A DNA stretch of 64,000 bases from Salvelinus alpinus (Eukaryota; Chordata; Actinopteri; Salmoniformes; Salmonidae). This document shows, piece by piece, positions 23,695-36,345 of the stretch. The notes beneath the pieces were generated by a model, which did not search any database, was not told the origin of the DNA, and saw only the letters and a program-made list of their open reading frames with translations. The stretch covers positions 89,054,966 to 89,118,965 of the forward strand of contig NC_092087.1 of NCBI RefSeq assembly GCF_045679555.1, given 5' to 3'. Each line of letters starts with the position of its first letter. The stretch's first letter is position 1. Both the position numbers and the translations under genes were made by a program.

Positions 23695-24077
23695 TGTTGC
23701 ATCTCCCACCCTGCAGTCTTAGACACATAAACAACAACTCACTCTATAGCTGGTGAATAACTCCACCTGATACATTAAAACAGTCCAGGGTCCATATTCA
23801 CAAAGTGTCTCATAGTAGGAGAGCTGATCTAGGATCAGTTTAGACTTTTAGATCATCATTATATGGACCGGTAGGACCTGATCCTACATCAGCACTCCTA
23901 CTCTGAGACACTTAATGAATACCCGCCCTGATGTCAAAACCAAAACTATAGGTCAAACATGAAAGTAAAAGTAAAATTATACAGTACCTAACCACAAGTA
24001 TATGATTTATGACCCCCCCACCCAAAAAAAAAAATATATATATATATATATTTAATGATCTCGTCATCCGTACTTAC

Positions 24078-24180
24078 ATAGTGAAGGGGAGAGGTGTTGT
24101 ACAGTGAGTCAACGTACCGTTGTAGCAGTGCATAGAAAGAAGAAGTGTGATTTTAGTGATTGACACATTTAGAATGTAGT
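24078..24180 (-). promoter_or_regulatory. Promoter/5'UTR exon block of the decayed gene
   Basis: Minus-strand donor GTAAGTAC after the TTGACTCACTGTACAAC-type exon, then a GATTGACACATTTAGAATG stretch. Only 0.4 kb from the pseudogene's signal-peptide exon. Confidence 0.4.
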
Positions 24181-24980
24181 CTAGTCAGGGATGTAAGACA
24201 ATCACATGCATCAACAGCATGTCAGAAAGGGATGTAAGACAATCACATGCATCAACAGCAGGTCAGAAAGGGATGTACTGGATCTACTGCTAAAGACCAC
24301 ATAGCTATTTACATTTCTTCATTTGAGGAGTGGGCCTACATTTTGCCTAAATGCAGCCCATTTTCAACGTAGTATTTTCGTTAAATACAGATCCACAACA
24401 AAGTGTTGACTGTTCTATAGGGTTTCTTAATGTGTTTCCTCACATAATGTGACCCATCACTCCTCATCAGCTGCATCAAAGTGCTACGGAAGGTTCCAGT
24501 GTTATAGACTAGAGCTCCCCCTACTGGCATCTCAACATTACTGCAGCCTTCTGTCTCTCTTCAAATGTCACAATCATGTCCTCATCCACTTGGATAAATA
24601 ACAAAATAAGAAACTGGTAACAAGATGCCTGAGACTGAGATCCCGATTCCCAACCGTTTCCCAAGTGTGCAAGTTCACTCTTTCCGTCATGGATTTAAAA
24701 GTATGAGACTGGTGTGAACATTGGAGTTTCCATATTTGTTAGCTGAATCCATATCAGTGGAACAGGTGAAGCTGAAGTCTTTGCCCTATACACAGTCTAT
24801 GTCTTTGACAGGGACCAGAGAAACGAACGAGGGATTCACATTTTCTCAAAATGCTTTTTCATCCATGTTTTTTTTTTCTGTGATTGACACTCGACTAGTG
24901 AATTCAGACATTCCGATCAGAGAGCGAAACATGCAAATCTACGATGCTCACAAGGTCTACTTCGGGGAAGAAGTGGGCGG
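24181..24980. other. Unassigned spacer
   Basis: Contains a direct duplication of about 46 bp near 24185-24275 (GGGATGTAAGACAATCACAT) and one worn 47-bp minisatellite unit near 24500. The ORF at 24721-25059 runs into the LTR and resembles nothing I recognise. Confidence 0.5.
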
Positions 24981-24984
24981 ATAC

Positions 24985-25438
24985 TGTAACGGTTGTTCTC
25001 TTCCTCGTCTGAGGAGGAGCATGGATTGGACCAAAACGCAGCTTGTGTGGAATACATGATGAATTTATTTAAACAAGACGAACACGAAGCACACTTGAGA
25101 AATTACAAAACAATAAACGACGTAGACCGACCTGAACATGAAAACTTACAGAACACGAAGAACGCACGAACAGGAACAGACTAGACAAACGAAACAGTCC
25201 CGTGTGGTACAACACTGACACGGAAGACAATCACCCACAAACAAACAGTGAGAACAGCCTACCTTAATATGGTTCTCAATCAGAGGAAACGTAAAACACC
25301 TGCCCCTGATTGAGAACCATATCAGGCAAATACAAATGAACCCAACATAGAAACACATAACATAGAATGCCCACCCAGCTCACGTCCTGACCAACTAAAC
25401 AGATACTAAACAAAGGAAATAAGGTCAGGAACGTGACA
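24985..25438 (-). mobile_element. Solo LTR, same family as 1282-1728
   Basis: TGTAACGG...CGTGACA, 454 bp, flanked by the 5-bp duplication GATAC (24980-24984, 25439-25443). Confidence 0.9.
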
Positions 25439-25443
25439 GATAC

Positions 25444-26075
25444 AGGGGATACCAGCGGAGGATTCAAACAGAAGATGGCATCAGATAAAGATACAAATGA
25501 AAATACACAAAATAAAATGTCAAATAACATTTGAAAATGTAAAAAAATCGATACAGAATAAACCACGCATGTAAAGATACTGTGTTATTAAGAGTTGATG
25601 TGGGACTGGCATATGAATTCAGTGAACTAGCTATCTCAGCTGGCTTGTTAGCTACATGAAGCAGACGTTGTTCAGTGAAACCGAAAGCTAGCCAGCTAGA
25701 AGTTAACTCTGTTACCTCTGACAATCAAGTGATGTGACTTCCATAAACTGTCATTTTTGTGCATCACACAGCTGCTCTGAACAAAGTGGATTGTGAACTA
25801 TACGGTGCGTTGCCGCTGAATTACAGCGGCATGTTTATGATTTGTTTACGATTTGTTTACACTTCACACATTAGTAAAGTTTTGATAAAAGTAATAAGAA
25901 ACATTGCATCAAGCAGAACTACTTCCTGAATTTTGTGGCACAATCGTGCTATAACTTTGTCATAGAAACATTTAAACAAATATTTGAAAAAATCTAGCAA
26001 ACTATATATAAAGTGTATAGAAACTAATTTAATTTATTTGGGTAACAGAAAACAAATTTTACTTGCTGTAAAAAA
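25444..26075. other. Unassigned AT-rich spacer
   Basis: No gene, terminal repeat or tandem array seen. Confidence 0.5.
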
Positions 26076-26079
26076 AAAT

Positions 26080-26366
26080 GTTTAAGCTGGTAGCATCATA
26101 CCCAAGAAAGACTCGCTGCCAATGGTGCTTTAACAAAGTACTGAGTAAAGAGTCTGAATACTTACGTAATGTGATACTTCAATTCTGTATTTTTTATCAA
26201 TTTGCAAACCTTTCTAAAAACCTGTTTTTGCTTTGTCATTATGGGGTATTGTGTGTAGATTGATGAGGGGAAAAAATGATTTAATTAATTTTAGAATAAG
26301 GCTGTAACGTAACAAAATGTGGAAAAAGTCAAGGGGTCTGAATACTTTCTGAATGCACTGTATATT
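26080..26366 (+). mobile_element. Tc1-like transposon 3'-end fragment
   Basis: The right end GGGGTCTGAATACTTTCTGA ATGCACTGT is the usual salmonid Tc1-like terminus, preceded by AACAAAATGTGGAAAAAGTC. Upstream GCTGCCAATGGTGCTTTAAC resembles the end of the transposase gene. The rest is missing. Confidence 0.72.
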
Positions 26367-26376
26367 ATTAGATACT

Positions 26377-26690
26377 ATTATAAACCAGGTAGTTTGTGTC
26401 CTGGATGCTGATTGGCTGAATAAGCATTTCATTTCATGTACTGTATATCAGACAATAGAACACTGGTATGACACAAAAATATTTGTTTACTTTCTATTTA
26501 TGTTGGTAACCAGTTTATAATAGCAATAAGGCCCTCGGGCTTGTAGTATATGGTCATTATACCACGGCTAAGGGCTGTATCAAGGCACTCTGCATTGTGT
26601 TGTGCGGAAGAACAGTCATTAGCCGTGCTACAGTATATTGGCCAATATACCACACCCCCTCTGACCTTATTGCTTAATTATACCACTAGT
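26377..26690. repeat. Interspersed repeat with internal inverted motifs
   Basis: Carries TATACCACGGCTAAGGGCTG and TTAGCCGTGCTACAGTATAT, inverted relative to each other, with GGTAACCAGTTTATAATAGC. This is a widespread fish repeat; I cannot assign its class. Confidence 0.6.
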
Positions 26691-26724
26691 TTGAATAAAC
26701 GGGTCCAGATATACAAGGTCTTCT

Positions 26725-26830
26725 TGGTTCTGGGTTTGTTGTGTTCAGTTCTTCTTGGTTCTGGGTTTGTTGTGTTCAGGTCTTCTTGATTCTGGGTTTG
26801 TTGTGTTCAGTTCTTCTTGGTTCTGGGTTT
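26725..26830. repeat. Terminal-exon minisatellite of gene B
   Basis: About three to four units of TCTTGGTTCTGGGTTTGTTG TGTTCAG. The unit overlaps codons for NKPRTKK and the stop. Gene A's copy is at 1-75 and C's expanded copy at 36790-37040. Confidence 0.85.
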
Positions 26831-29800
26831 GTTGACTGTGCTGTAGAGAACAGAGGAGTCCTCCTCAGCTGCTTGTTCCACCGTGGGCCTGGAGAAAGAC
26901 ACAGACGTTAAACTGAATTTGAGTCCCAAATGGCACCCTACTCCCTTATAGTGCACTACTTTAGACCAGTAGTGAACTAAATAGGGAATAGGGTGCCATT
27001 TGGAATGCAAGCAGAACAGTTACTCAAAACCCTCATCACATCACTCCTTCATTATAGACATGTCATAGTAACTGTCTTGAGATGTATATTGTAGAGTTTG
27101 TAGTTTCAGGAAATGCCATTTGGCCTGAAGAAAACCCCCGGAACCTTTCAGACATTAAAACTGTGACTTTTCAAAATGTCCACTGTTACACCAAAGTATG
27201 AGTTCAATGAAATGTCATATGAGATGAAGATTTCTCCTTCAACCCTTCAGATAGTGATGGAGGGAGTTCTCAGGGAGCAATGAGGGGTCACTAGGGGTCA
27301 ACTGTTTTGCTTATTTTAATGACATCATTGTCCTCTCCTCCAATAAGCAGCAGCATATGAATGACCTTGATGCTGTCTGTGTTCACAATGTTCTATATAG
27401 TATAGACTCTATGTTGTTGTAATGGCAGAATATGCTCACTGGGTGGCAACACTGGGGAGGTTGAATTTCACAGCAGCGTATTGGACATCTTGGTCCTGTT
27501 TCTGTGGTTGATGCAGCTGGACGGTGGAGTACAGAGGCACTTCCTGGTTTTTGGAGCGAGAGAAGTGGACGCTGGCGTAGTGAACATCATCCTGGTCGTC
27601 TGTGGCTGCTGTCTGTGCTGCAGTAGAGGTCATGACCATGCCTGAGATGTTGTCATACACTGGACTAGAGTCTCCCTGATGGAGGGAGAGGACAGACAAC
27701 ATGAGTGGAAATGTTCCACAAAGAATACACAGTCATCTTCTGATTCCAACAGACTCACCTGTCCATCATCTGCTGTGTCTCTTGTGTTGGAGGTGGATGT
27801 GGAGACCTTCTTCCTGTTTTGTGCATTAATTAATGTATGAAGATATCAATCAATCAATTAAGAAATTAAGTAACTTTTTTTCTTTTAAATGCACCTTTAT
27901 TTAACTAGGCAAGTTAGTTAAGAACAAATTCAAATTTACAATGACTGAAGTGAAATGATATAAAACATATGCAATCTCACTCACCTGAACCACATGAGTC
28001 CAGAGAGACAGAGGATGAGAACCAGAACAACCACTATGATTCCTACAGCTGCAGTCAGAACTGATGTTTGTTTCCCTATAATAAAATATGGATGACATGA
28101 GTACATGTTCTTATAATCTAAAATCTAACACATTATAGAATATCAACACAATACATGTTACTATTTTGGGATCTTATAATACTTGTGTCATCATAAACCA
28201 ACACATAATTATAAACCAAAGTGTAATCAGTCAAAACACAATGATTAAGATCAGCTTGAAACCTGTCATTTTGTATTGAAGTATTGAAGATGTAACTTTA
28301 CCTGCTACAATGATCATCAGAGCTGTAGAGTTCATAGATCCTCTTCCATTCTGGGCCTCACAGTAATATTCTCCTCTGTCCTCAGAGATGATGTTAGTGA
28401 TGCTGTAACTCTGTCCTGATGCTTTTGGTGAGGTTACGTTCTTCTTGTACCAGGTGTATTTGTCCACAGGTGGGTTGGCATCACTGCTGCAGGTCAGAGT
28501 CACTGAACTGCCCTCCACTATTTCACCAGAGGGACTGACTGACATTGAGGTGTTCTTTGGACCATCTGGTGTTGAAGATGACAGAAAAATAACAACTCAT
28601 ATAACATGTAAGACACCAAAAGATTATGTAAATTAGTATAGATTAGTATATTACACTGACATGTTGAACCATGTATTACAGAGATGATGTAAATTAGAAT
28701 AGATTAGTATATTACACTGACATGTAGAACCATGTATTAGAGAGATGATGTCAATGACTTTCACTGTAGATATATCAACACCCCATGTACTCACATCTGA
28801 CAGTGAGAGTCTCTTCTGGAGAGAGGATTCTCTCTAAGCCTTTTACAGCACAGGAGTAGTTCCCTGCATCCTCACTGATGACTTGGTCTAGGATCAGGCT
28901 GTTATAACTGATGACTGGGTCTAGGATCAGACTGTTATAACTGGTGACTGGGTCTAGGATCAGACTGTTATAACTGCTGACTGGGTTGGTTAGACGTTGT
29001 CTGTTCTTGTACCAGATGTAGGTGGGGTTGAGACCGACTGTACATTTGGTTCTACATCTCAGTGTGACTCTCTCCCCCTCTGACACAGACGTAGGATCCA
29101 TCTCCAACAGGATATCTAAGAGGAAACATCAGTCATATTTGACTCCAGACAGGCTTGTCATGTGATTAGACTTGTCCTATTACAGTACTAACTGTAGGTG
29201 GACTATTACCTGTGACAGTCAACATCACACCAGGAAGGCCAGAAAATCTCCCCTTATTTGTTGTTCGTAATCTGAATTTGTGTTCAGCCGAGTCCTTCTC
29301 TGTCAGGTGTGTTATTGTCATGGTGTGGTGGTTCTCTGTGTTTCTATTGTACTCCACACGACTTGCATACTCTGGATATGACTTGAGATCTACAGTGTGT
29401 TTCTGTGTAAACCAGAATGAACCTTGTTCTATATAACTAGTGGGATGAGTGTAAGAGCAGGATATGTCCACTGTGGAGCCTTTCAAGACACAGATTCTCC
29501 TCTTGGTGTAAGTCACACTCCAGCAGTCGTGACCCTGAGCACCTGAAACATAAAGAGGCTCTCTGTTAATAGTTTTAAATTTTCATGTCTTGTTTCTTCA
29601 GGTGCAAAGTAAAGAAGTAAACTGTTCATTTCAAGTCGTTTCAGTATAAATCATAACCATTTGAGCTGTTGGTTTTGCTAGAGTGAAACACTGTGTTTGA
29701 ATCAACACTTTTTCTCCCACTCACACACTGCAGGAGAGCGGAGATCCTCATGGCCTTCTACAGCACAGGAGTAGCTGTCTTCATAGTTACTGGAGACTGG

Positions 29801-31049
29801 GTCTTCGTACTGGGGAGAGGTGCTCTCATCTAGATGTTGTCTGTTCTTGTACCAGATGTATGTGGGGTTACCAGTCAGAGTACAGGTGGTTTTACAGGTC
29901 AGTTTGTAGTAATATATCCTCTCCACCTTTAGATCTGAAGGGAGAGGATATGAAACAATAATGGAGGAAGTCTGTCAGTCACCACCATTTCACTGTTCTC
30001 ATAGAACATGTAATAAATGACTTGACTTGTACTATACTATTTATTTAGTACCTGTGAGACTGAGAGTGAATCCATATGAGCCATATGTCCATTCTGAATA
30101 CTGGTTTGTTTTATATCTGAAGTAATATGTTGCTATGTCACTCTGTCTCAGGTCTGTGATTCTCAGGATGCAGTCTTTCTCTGTAGTTCCATGGTACTTC
30201 ACACGACCTTCATAATTAGGGTCCCTTCTCAGATCATAAGGCTTACCATTCAACCATGTGTAATACCAGACTATCTTTGTGACTTGGGTCACACTGGGAA
30301 TAGGACAGCGCAGGTCCACTGATGACCCCTTTAAGGCACAGACACTCCTCACAGTATATTGTCCCAGAACACCTGAAACACAGTGTCACAGGACTCAACC
30401 ATGAGAGAACTTAATTTGTGACGTCAAGACTATAAAAAACAGACATTACAATATTTCATCCAAATGCATGTAAACGTGTGTAGCTGTACTATACTATACT
30501 GTACTACTATACTGTAGGACCCATCTACTCAAATGTACATTCCCTTATATCATTCTAGTATTCATTTCAATATACATCATGGAAGTAAAAAGCACTGGTT
30601 GCCAGAGTTGGGGTCAATCCCATTTAAATTCCAGTCAATTCAGAAAGTAAACCAAATTCCAATTCCACAATTTCTAAATGTTCCTAATTGAAAAGCATTG
30701 AAAATAATTGGAATTGGAATTTCAGTCTACTTCCTGAATTGAGTGGAATTGAAATGGAATTGACCCCAACTCTGCTGGTGGTTGACAACATTCTTATTCT
30801 GCTACTGCTGCTGATGTGCAGAAGTGTGAATGGAAACCAGAGATAAGCATCACTCAGTGAGGTGTGAAGTATGACTATTTAATGGTGGAGACACCTAACA
30901 GAACACACCAGCATAACATTATGAGTCTTATCCTTTTAGAAATGTCTGTAGATTAATATACAAGGCAAATAAAACATTATGAATGAGACCATACCTGCTA
31001 CAGACCAGAGAAAGACCACCAACACACTTCCTGCTGTTCTCAAGGCCAT
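26807..31049 (-). CDS. Gene B: CD22/Siglec-like receptor with five Ig domains and ITIM tail (655 aa)
   Basis: Ten exons join in frame (1968 nt): SP 31049-30995; V 30372-30052; C2 29934-29725; V 29542-29210; C2 29115-28795; C2 28565-28302; TM 28075-27985; tail 27813-27759, 27675-27440, 26888-26807. The first V has TYYFRYK, with Arg where Siglecs carry the sialic-acid-binding Arg; the second V has HKFRLR. The fourth Ig exon has a 33-bp triplication. The tail holds SPVYDNI, VHYASV, PLYSTV, VQYAAV and SVLYSTV and ends RTKKN. It is the shortest A-type ectodomain here. A cell-surface inhibitory role is inferred from the family. Confidence 0.85.
27440..28075 (-). CDS. Gene B TM and main ITIM tail exons
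   Basis: The TM exon (28075-27985) is one codon longer than A's and reads [20 protein letters not shown]. The linker exon encodes [13 protein letters not shown]. The main tail exon has three ITIM-like motifs and the same CA|GTGAGC donor with embedded TGA. The salmonid SINE tail at 27890 lies in the intron between TM and linker. Confidence 0.82.
27888..27945 (-). mobile_element. SINE 3'-tail fragment
   Basis: CCTTTATTTAACTAGGCAAG and TTAAGAACAAATTC are the 3' end of HpaI-type salmonid SINEs; the tRNA head is absent. Confidence 0.65.
28302..30372 (-). CDS. Gene B ectodomain exons V-C2-V-C2-C2
   Basis: All exons are phase 1. First [13 protein letters not shown], then WYYTW and DIATYYFR. First C2: [19 protein letters not shown]-type and DSYSCAV. 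Second [25 protein letters not shown]. Second C2 (29115-28795) is a different type beginning MDPTSVSEG with LRCRTKC; its nearest match is D's exon 53972-53718. The last C2 has SVSPSG and YYCEA. Donor and acceptor matches are clear for each. Confidence 0.82.
28622..28750. repeat. Intronic tandem duplication, gene B
   Basis: Two units of about 63 bp containing AGATTAGTATATTACACTGA CATG and ACCATGTATTA. Confidence 0.8.
30610..30772. repeat. Palindromic MITE-like repeat
   Basis: GTTGGGGTCAATCCCATTTA at the left pairs with GGAATTGACCCCAACT at the right, with AATTCC/GGAATT-rich arms. It can form a hairpin of about 160 bp. It lies in gene B intron 1. Confidence 0.8.
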
Positions 31050-31597
31050 TGTTGCATCTCCCACCCTGCAGTCTTAGAAACATAAACAACAACTCACTCT
31101 ATAGCTGGTGAATAACTCCACCTGATACATTGAAGTATAAACTGTACATGGGGTACAGGACCTCATTACTGAAAATGAACCAGGCTCATATTGTGTTGTG
31201 TTGTATTGTGCTATATGGTTGTCTATGTGAATACTGTCTGTCTGTAAGTCTATTGCACTATGTATGTAATGTGTGTGATGTGTAGCATGTCTGTCTACAT
31301 CTGTCTATTTAAGATGACATTTTCGTGATGCAAAAACAATTTCCTAATATATACAATAGTCATCATCATCAACAACAACAACAACAACAATAACGTATTG
31401 AACAGATGTGTAGAACTGTAAACACATATTTTCTTCATGATTGTTCTGAAGCTGTTTTTTTCTCAGAACCCCAAATATAGGAGGATAAATGTTCAATCCT
31501 CTACAGTCCATCAAGCTGTACAGCAGCCTAAAGACTGACCACCAGGTTCAATGATAGCTCCTATCTCCAAGCTGGCTAAACAGCAATGACTTACAAA

Positions 31598-31646
31598 ACA
31601 CACACACACACACACACGCACACGCGCACGCGCACACACGCACACA

Positions 31647-31739
<93 letters not shown>

Positions 31740-31748
31740 AGACACAGA
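31598..31748. repeat. (CA)n tract with CG interruptions
   Basis: CACACGCGCACGCGCACACA-type start followed by a pure CA run, in gene B's 5' intron. Confidence 0.95.
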
Positions 31749-32049
31749 CAGAGAGGCTGTCCAGGTGCCACGAGGGGCTGGTATTTAAGCAGATTCTCTG
31801 TAAAGACCTGCTCCATGTAGCCGTCAAATGAGCAGCCAACTTCCACAATGAGCACCTCCCCCTCCGTCAACAACAATATCTGCTGTATTTGGCTCACAGG
31901 AAAACACATAATCATCAACATCAAACCAGCTTCCCCTTACACAGGAACGTTTATACATGTGTGATGATGGTGAGACTACTTGTCTCACCTCGCTGGCTAT
32001 CAGGTCAACAAGGTGGTCATGTCTAGCAATGTACAACCCCCCCCCGACA

Positions 32050-32216
<167 letters not shown>

Positions 32217-32454
32217 CTGCACTGTTACAATGTTTGTCTGCTTTTCTATTTTACCCTGGTTAATCATCTCATCACTATGTAGATCAACACTCCTACACTG
32301 AGACACTTTATGAATACTGACCCTGATGTAACAACCAAAACACAGCTCAAAACATAACAAGAAGTAAAATGATACATTACCCTCAAGAATATGACTTATG
32401 ACTAAAAACAAATAACCAGAAACTATATTTCAAGATATTGTCAAGAGTACTTAC

Positions 32455-32600
32455 AGAGTGAAGTGAAGGGGAGAGGTCTTGTACAATGAGTCAACTTACT
32501 GGTAGTGAGTGGAAACTGCTAGTAAGTGTCAGTTCTGTGGTTGATACATATTTAAAGTAGTTAAGACACAAGTAGCTGATGCAGAACTTCCTTCCTCTTA
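32455..32600 (-). promoter_or_regulatory. Gene B proximal promoter and 5'UTR exon
   Basis: Predicted exon ends at donor GTAAGTAC (exon base 32455). RUNX-like TGTGGTT 32536-32542, TATA-like minus strand of CATATTTAAAG about 32547-32557, ETS-like CTTCCTTCCTCTT 32588-32600. It would splice to the acceptor just before the signal-peptide exon of B. Confidence 0.55.
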
Positions 32601-32964
32601 AAGTCATTAACATGCATGAGGACCAGACCAGCACATAGAAAGGGGAGGTCACTGTATTTCAAAAGAAAATGTACAACAGACTGCATATCTAGTTGTAATT
32701 TTTCATTTGAGGAGTGGGTTTTACATTTTTTAAATGTGGCCCGTTTCCAATGTATTCTATTGATGAAATACAGAATCATGTTTACTATAGCCTACTATAT
32801 TGAATGTTTATAATATATTATAATGTGTTGCCTTGTCCCTCTGAGTTCTACATGGAACAGGTCAAAGTTCCATTTACATTTGGTCAGTTCCATGATGTCA
32901 TTCATTCTATTCTACAAACCCATTCAATTTACACTCCTCATCAGCTGCATCAAAGTGGTACTGA

Positions 32965-33250
32965 AGGTTCCAGTGTTCTAGACTAGAGTTCTCCCTACTG
33001 GCATCTCAACATTACTGCAGTGTTCTAGACTAGAGTTCTCCCTACTGGCATCTCAACATTACTGCAGTGTTCTAGACTAGAGCTCTCCCTACTGGCATCT
33101 CAACATTACTGCAGTGTTCTAGACTAGAGTTCTCCCTACTGGCATCTCAACATTACTGCAGTGTTCTAGACTAGAGCTCTCCCTACTGGCATCTCAACAT
33201 TACTGCAGTGTTCTAGACTAGAGCTCCACCTACTGGCATCTCAACATTAC
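32965..33250. repeat. 47-bp minisatellite, gene B flank
   Basis: About six units of the GTTCTAGACTAGAG repeat. The 44-bp array that follows it elsewhere is absent here. Confidence 0.92.
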
Positions 33251-33269
33251 TGCACCATCCTAATAATAA

Positions 33270-34815
33270 TGTCCTCATTAATGTTGAGCTAATAACAACA
33301 TTACAAACTGACAATACATCAGATAGAATGGTGAAAACCATCCCTGGCTACTTGACAAAGCAACAGTTAAGCACACAAAGACTATAAACGAACTCCTTCA
33401 CGGAGCCGTCACTGTGCACTGCCACTTTAAGAGCGCAGCAGCATTCAGGAAGAGGAAATCAAGACGGCTCTTCCAGCTGTTAGGAGATCTCGATTGGCCC
33501 TGCGGTTATGACGCTTTGTGTAACTCCACAAAAGTCTTGTTTAGTTTCAATGTGCTTAGTTATAACATTTCTAATGTTGATCGCCTTTGTTATTGCGCAA
33601 TGCTGACGAGTAGGAAGCGTTCTGGCCTCTGATCTCATCGATTACTAGCAACATTGTTGCAAGCTTTTGTCAAACGAACAACCAAGGATTGTGTCGGACG
33701 GACAAATACACGTTCAAACCTGGACACAACAGCTAAGCCCATCTCTCTTTCTATCTCCTTCTTCAGTGAAATATGTTCTCTCTTAGTGCTGCTCTCTCTT
33801 CATGTTCAGGGCCTTCAGTAAACTAATAATGCACTGTAGGACTGTTTGACATTTTAGTTAAAGGGAGTTTGCATGAGTGTTTTGAACTTTATTGATTTTG
33901 TGTGGGACAACAGACATTTTGACATTTCAAGGCCTTTTGTTGTCTATGAACACACCCACCACACACCCATTCATACCCCCTCCCTCCTCCACTTGGAGGT
34001 AATACAGAATATTGCAAATTGTGAGCGCTGCGTGTAACAAATCCGGTATCAGGATAAATAAAAGCAAGGTCTGCTAACTTTATTTAATTATGTTCAATTA
34101 ACGCAAACAATAAATGGCAAATGCAATTTTCGTATATACGGGTTCGCTGTATCACCGCGCAGGGTAGAACAGGGAACTGGCAGGAAGTACGTAACCAGCT
34201 GTTCTTATACAGTGATGACGTAGTTCCAACGCGTCTGTTGGCCTATCACAGTAGAGGCTGAGCGTGGTTTAAACTTTGCTCAGCCTATCCTGGCACTCGG
34301 ACTTGTCCAAGTCCCTTAGTGCTCTCCTCTGTCCGCATCTGGTTGTTGGGTAGATTAGATCCGTCTTGTGTCTCCCCCGATTCTACACTCAAACAGTCCC
34401 TTATTTGGTATTGATCAGTGCCCTAACCTCCCTGGTTGGCCTAGAGATATGCACCCCTCCCCTCTCCAGATTGACCACAGCTTTTATGGCCTGTCACTCT
34501 GTTGGTCAGTCTTTACACACCTACACACACATCTGCATTGTTTGTGTGTGTGTGTGGGTAACAAAACAATATTCATCTTCATACAATATGGTAGCAGGCT
34601 ATAGTGCATAAACATAAATCCTAACAAAATTCTCTAACTTTTATGACTCCATTCTTTCTTGTCCATTGTTTCTTGGAAGTTGCCTTTGAATTGCTTTGCC
34701 ATTAATCTTGTATGAGTTATTATTGGTTAGGTTACCCCTGTGCTGTGACTTGTCTTCTCCTTTCTCCCCACTGGCTATCTGGCCAACATGCTAACCTATA
34801 GGCAGTCTCTTCTGC
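33270..34815. other. Unassigned region, possibly LTR-derived
   Basis: Homology to the other gene flanks stops near 33270. The stretch 34020-34520 is GC-richer and promoter-like, with ATAAATAAAAG and CCAACGCGTCTGTTGGCC, and may be an LTR fragment; no termini or target duplication were found. The ORF at 33414-33632 is not recognisable. Confidence 0.35.
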
Positions 34816-34820
34816 TAATG

Positions 34821-35050
34821 TGTCTGGTAGTGGTTCTCTATCTATTCTACTCTTTTCAGTTCAACAGGTTAAAACCTGTCTGGTAGTGGTTCTCTATCTA
34901 TTCTACTCTTTTCAGTTCAACAGGTTAAAACCTGTCTGGTAGTGATTCTTTATCTATCCTACTCTTTTCAGTTCAGCAGGTTAAAACCTGTCTGGTAGTG
35001 GTTCTCTATCTATCTTACTCTGTCTCTGTTACTCTGTCTCTGGTTCGTTC
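34821..35050. repeat. 56-bp minisatellite
   Basis: About four units starting TGTCTGGTAGTGGTTCTCTA and ending CAACAGGTTAAAACC. Confidence 0.9.
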
Positions 35051-35257
35051 CAGGGGATGACTGATATCATGCACTCAATCTATGATACAGTATGATGGGA
35101 ATGTGTTTGTCAGCAGCAAACCACCCTCCGTTTCCCACTGCCTGATTGATTCTAAACAGGGTTGGTCCCTGGATTGGAGACCAGATGCTGCTGGAAGTGG
35201 TGTTGGAGGGCCAGTAGGAGGCACTCTTTCCTCTGGTCTAAAAAAATATCCCAATGC

Positions 35258-35368
35258 CCCAGGGCAGTGATTGGGGACATTGTCCTGTGTAGTGTGCCCT
35301 ATTTCGGATGGGATGTTAAATGGGTGTCCTGACTCTCTGGTCACTAAAGATCCCATGCCACTTATCAT

Positions 35369-35402
<34 letters not shown>

Positions 35403-35560
35403 AATTCCCAATCTTACCTTCATACCATCACGGTCACCTAATTATCCCCAGCTTCCAATTGGCTGATTCATCCCCCTCCTCTCCCTGTAACTATTCCCTA
35501 GGTTGTTGCTGTAAATGAGAATGTGTTCAGTCATTTTACTTGGTTTAATATAAAAAATGT
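35258..35560. repeat. Interspersed repeat (SINE-like tail)
   Basis: Contains CACCTAATTATCCCCAGCTT, CCCCCTCCTCTCCCTGTAAC and GTTGTTGCTGTAAATGAGAA, a motif set common at the 3' ends of fish SINEs. The head is not recognised. Confidence 0.5.
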
Positions 35561-35629
35561 ACCCCTGTATGCAGAACAATTTACCCATGGAGCATGTCGA
35601 CAACTTTTCCAGGACAGAACTAACCACGG

Positions 35630-35833
35630 GTATGAATACTTATGTAAATGTGATATTTCAGCATTTTTTTAATGTTTGCAAACATTTTTAAACCTGTTTT
35701 TGCTTTGTCATTAATGAGTATTGTCTGTAGATTCAGGGGAAAATAATATAATTTCATCCATTTTAGAATAAGGCTGTAACTTAACAAAATGTGGAAAAAG
35801 TCAAGGGGTCTGAATACTTTCTGAATCCACTGT
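35630..35833 (+). mobile_element. Tc1-like transposon 3'-end fragment
   Basis: Same right terminus as 26080-26366: AACAAAATGTGGAAAAAGTC then GGGGTCTGAATACTTTCTGA. About 200 bp. Confidence 0.7.
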
Positions 35834-36104
35834 GGGCCTTGATTCAATCCTAATGTGCTTGTAGACAATGCTTTTATTTAAAGGTAGAGTTCCTGCGTTA
35901 GAGGAGATCACATTCAAGGTAAACACAGCAGATGTCGGCTCAATTGGAAATCACCTTTTAAATGCTTTAGCATGGTTTCTAATTGGATCCAGGCCCCAGG
36001 GTTAGATAATTCTACCTCCATTGTTTTTCACAAAGGGTTTTAAAAGGACCCTCTAGACATAACCTCCTTATTGTTGCATTCTGACTTTGTGAACAACAAA
36101 ACAG

Positions 36105-36345
36105 GACTGTAGAATGTATCAGAATATTACTGTATAATGTAATAGAATAGTACAGGACTGTAGAATAGAATAGTACATTACTGTATAATGTAATAGAATA
36201 GTACAGGACTGTATAATGTAATAGAATAGTACAGGACTGTATACTGTAATAGAATAGTACAGGACTGTATACTGTAATATAATAGTACAGGACTGTATAA
36301 TGTAATAGTACAGTACTGTAGAATAGAAGTATTGTTCCTGTGAGC
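36105..36345. repeat. 28-bp AT-rich minisatellite
   Basis: Units of TAATAGAATAGTACAGGACT GTATAATG with frequent variants, about eight copies. Confidence 0.85.

Noticed and set aside
24721-25059. 112-aa plus-strand ORF
   Set aside because: It runs into the solo LTR, has no recognisable domain and no paralogue in the other flanks.
33414-33632. 72-aa plus-strand ORF
   Set aside because: No domain, splice context or duplicate copy; kept only as unassigned region.
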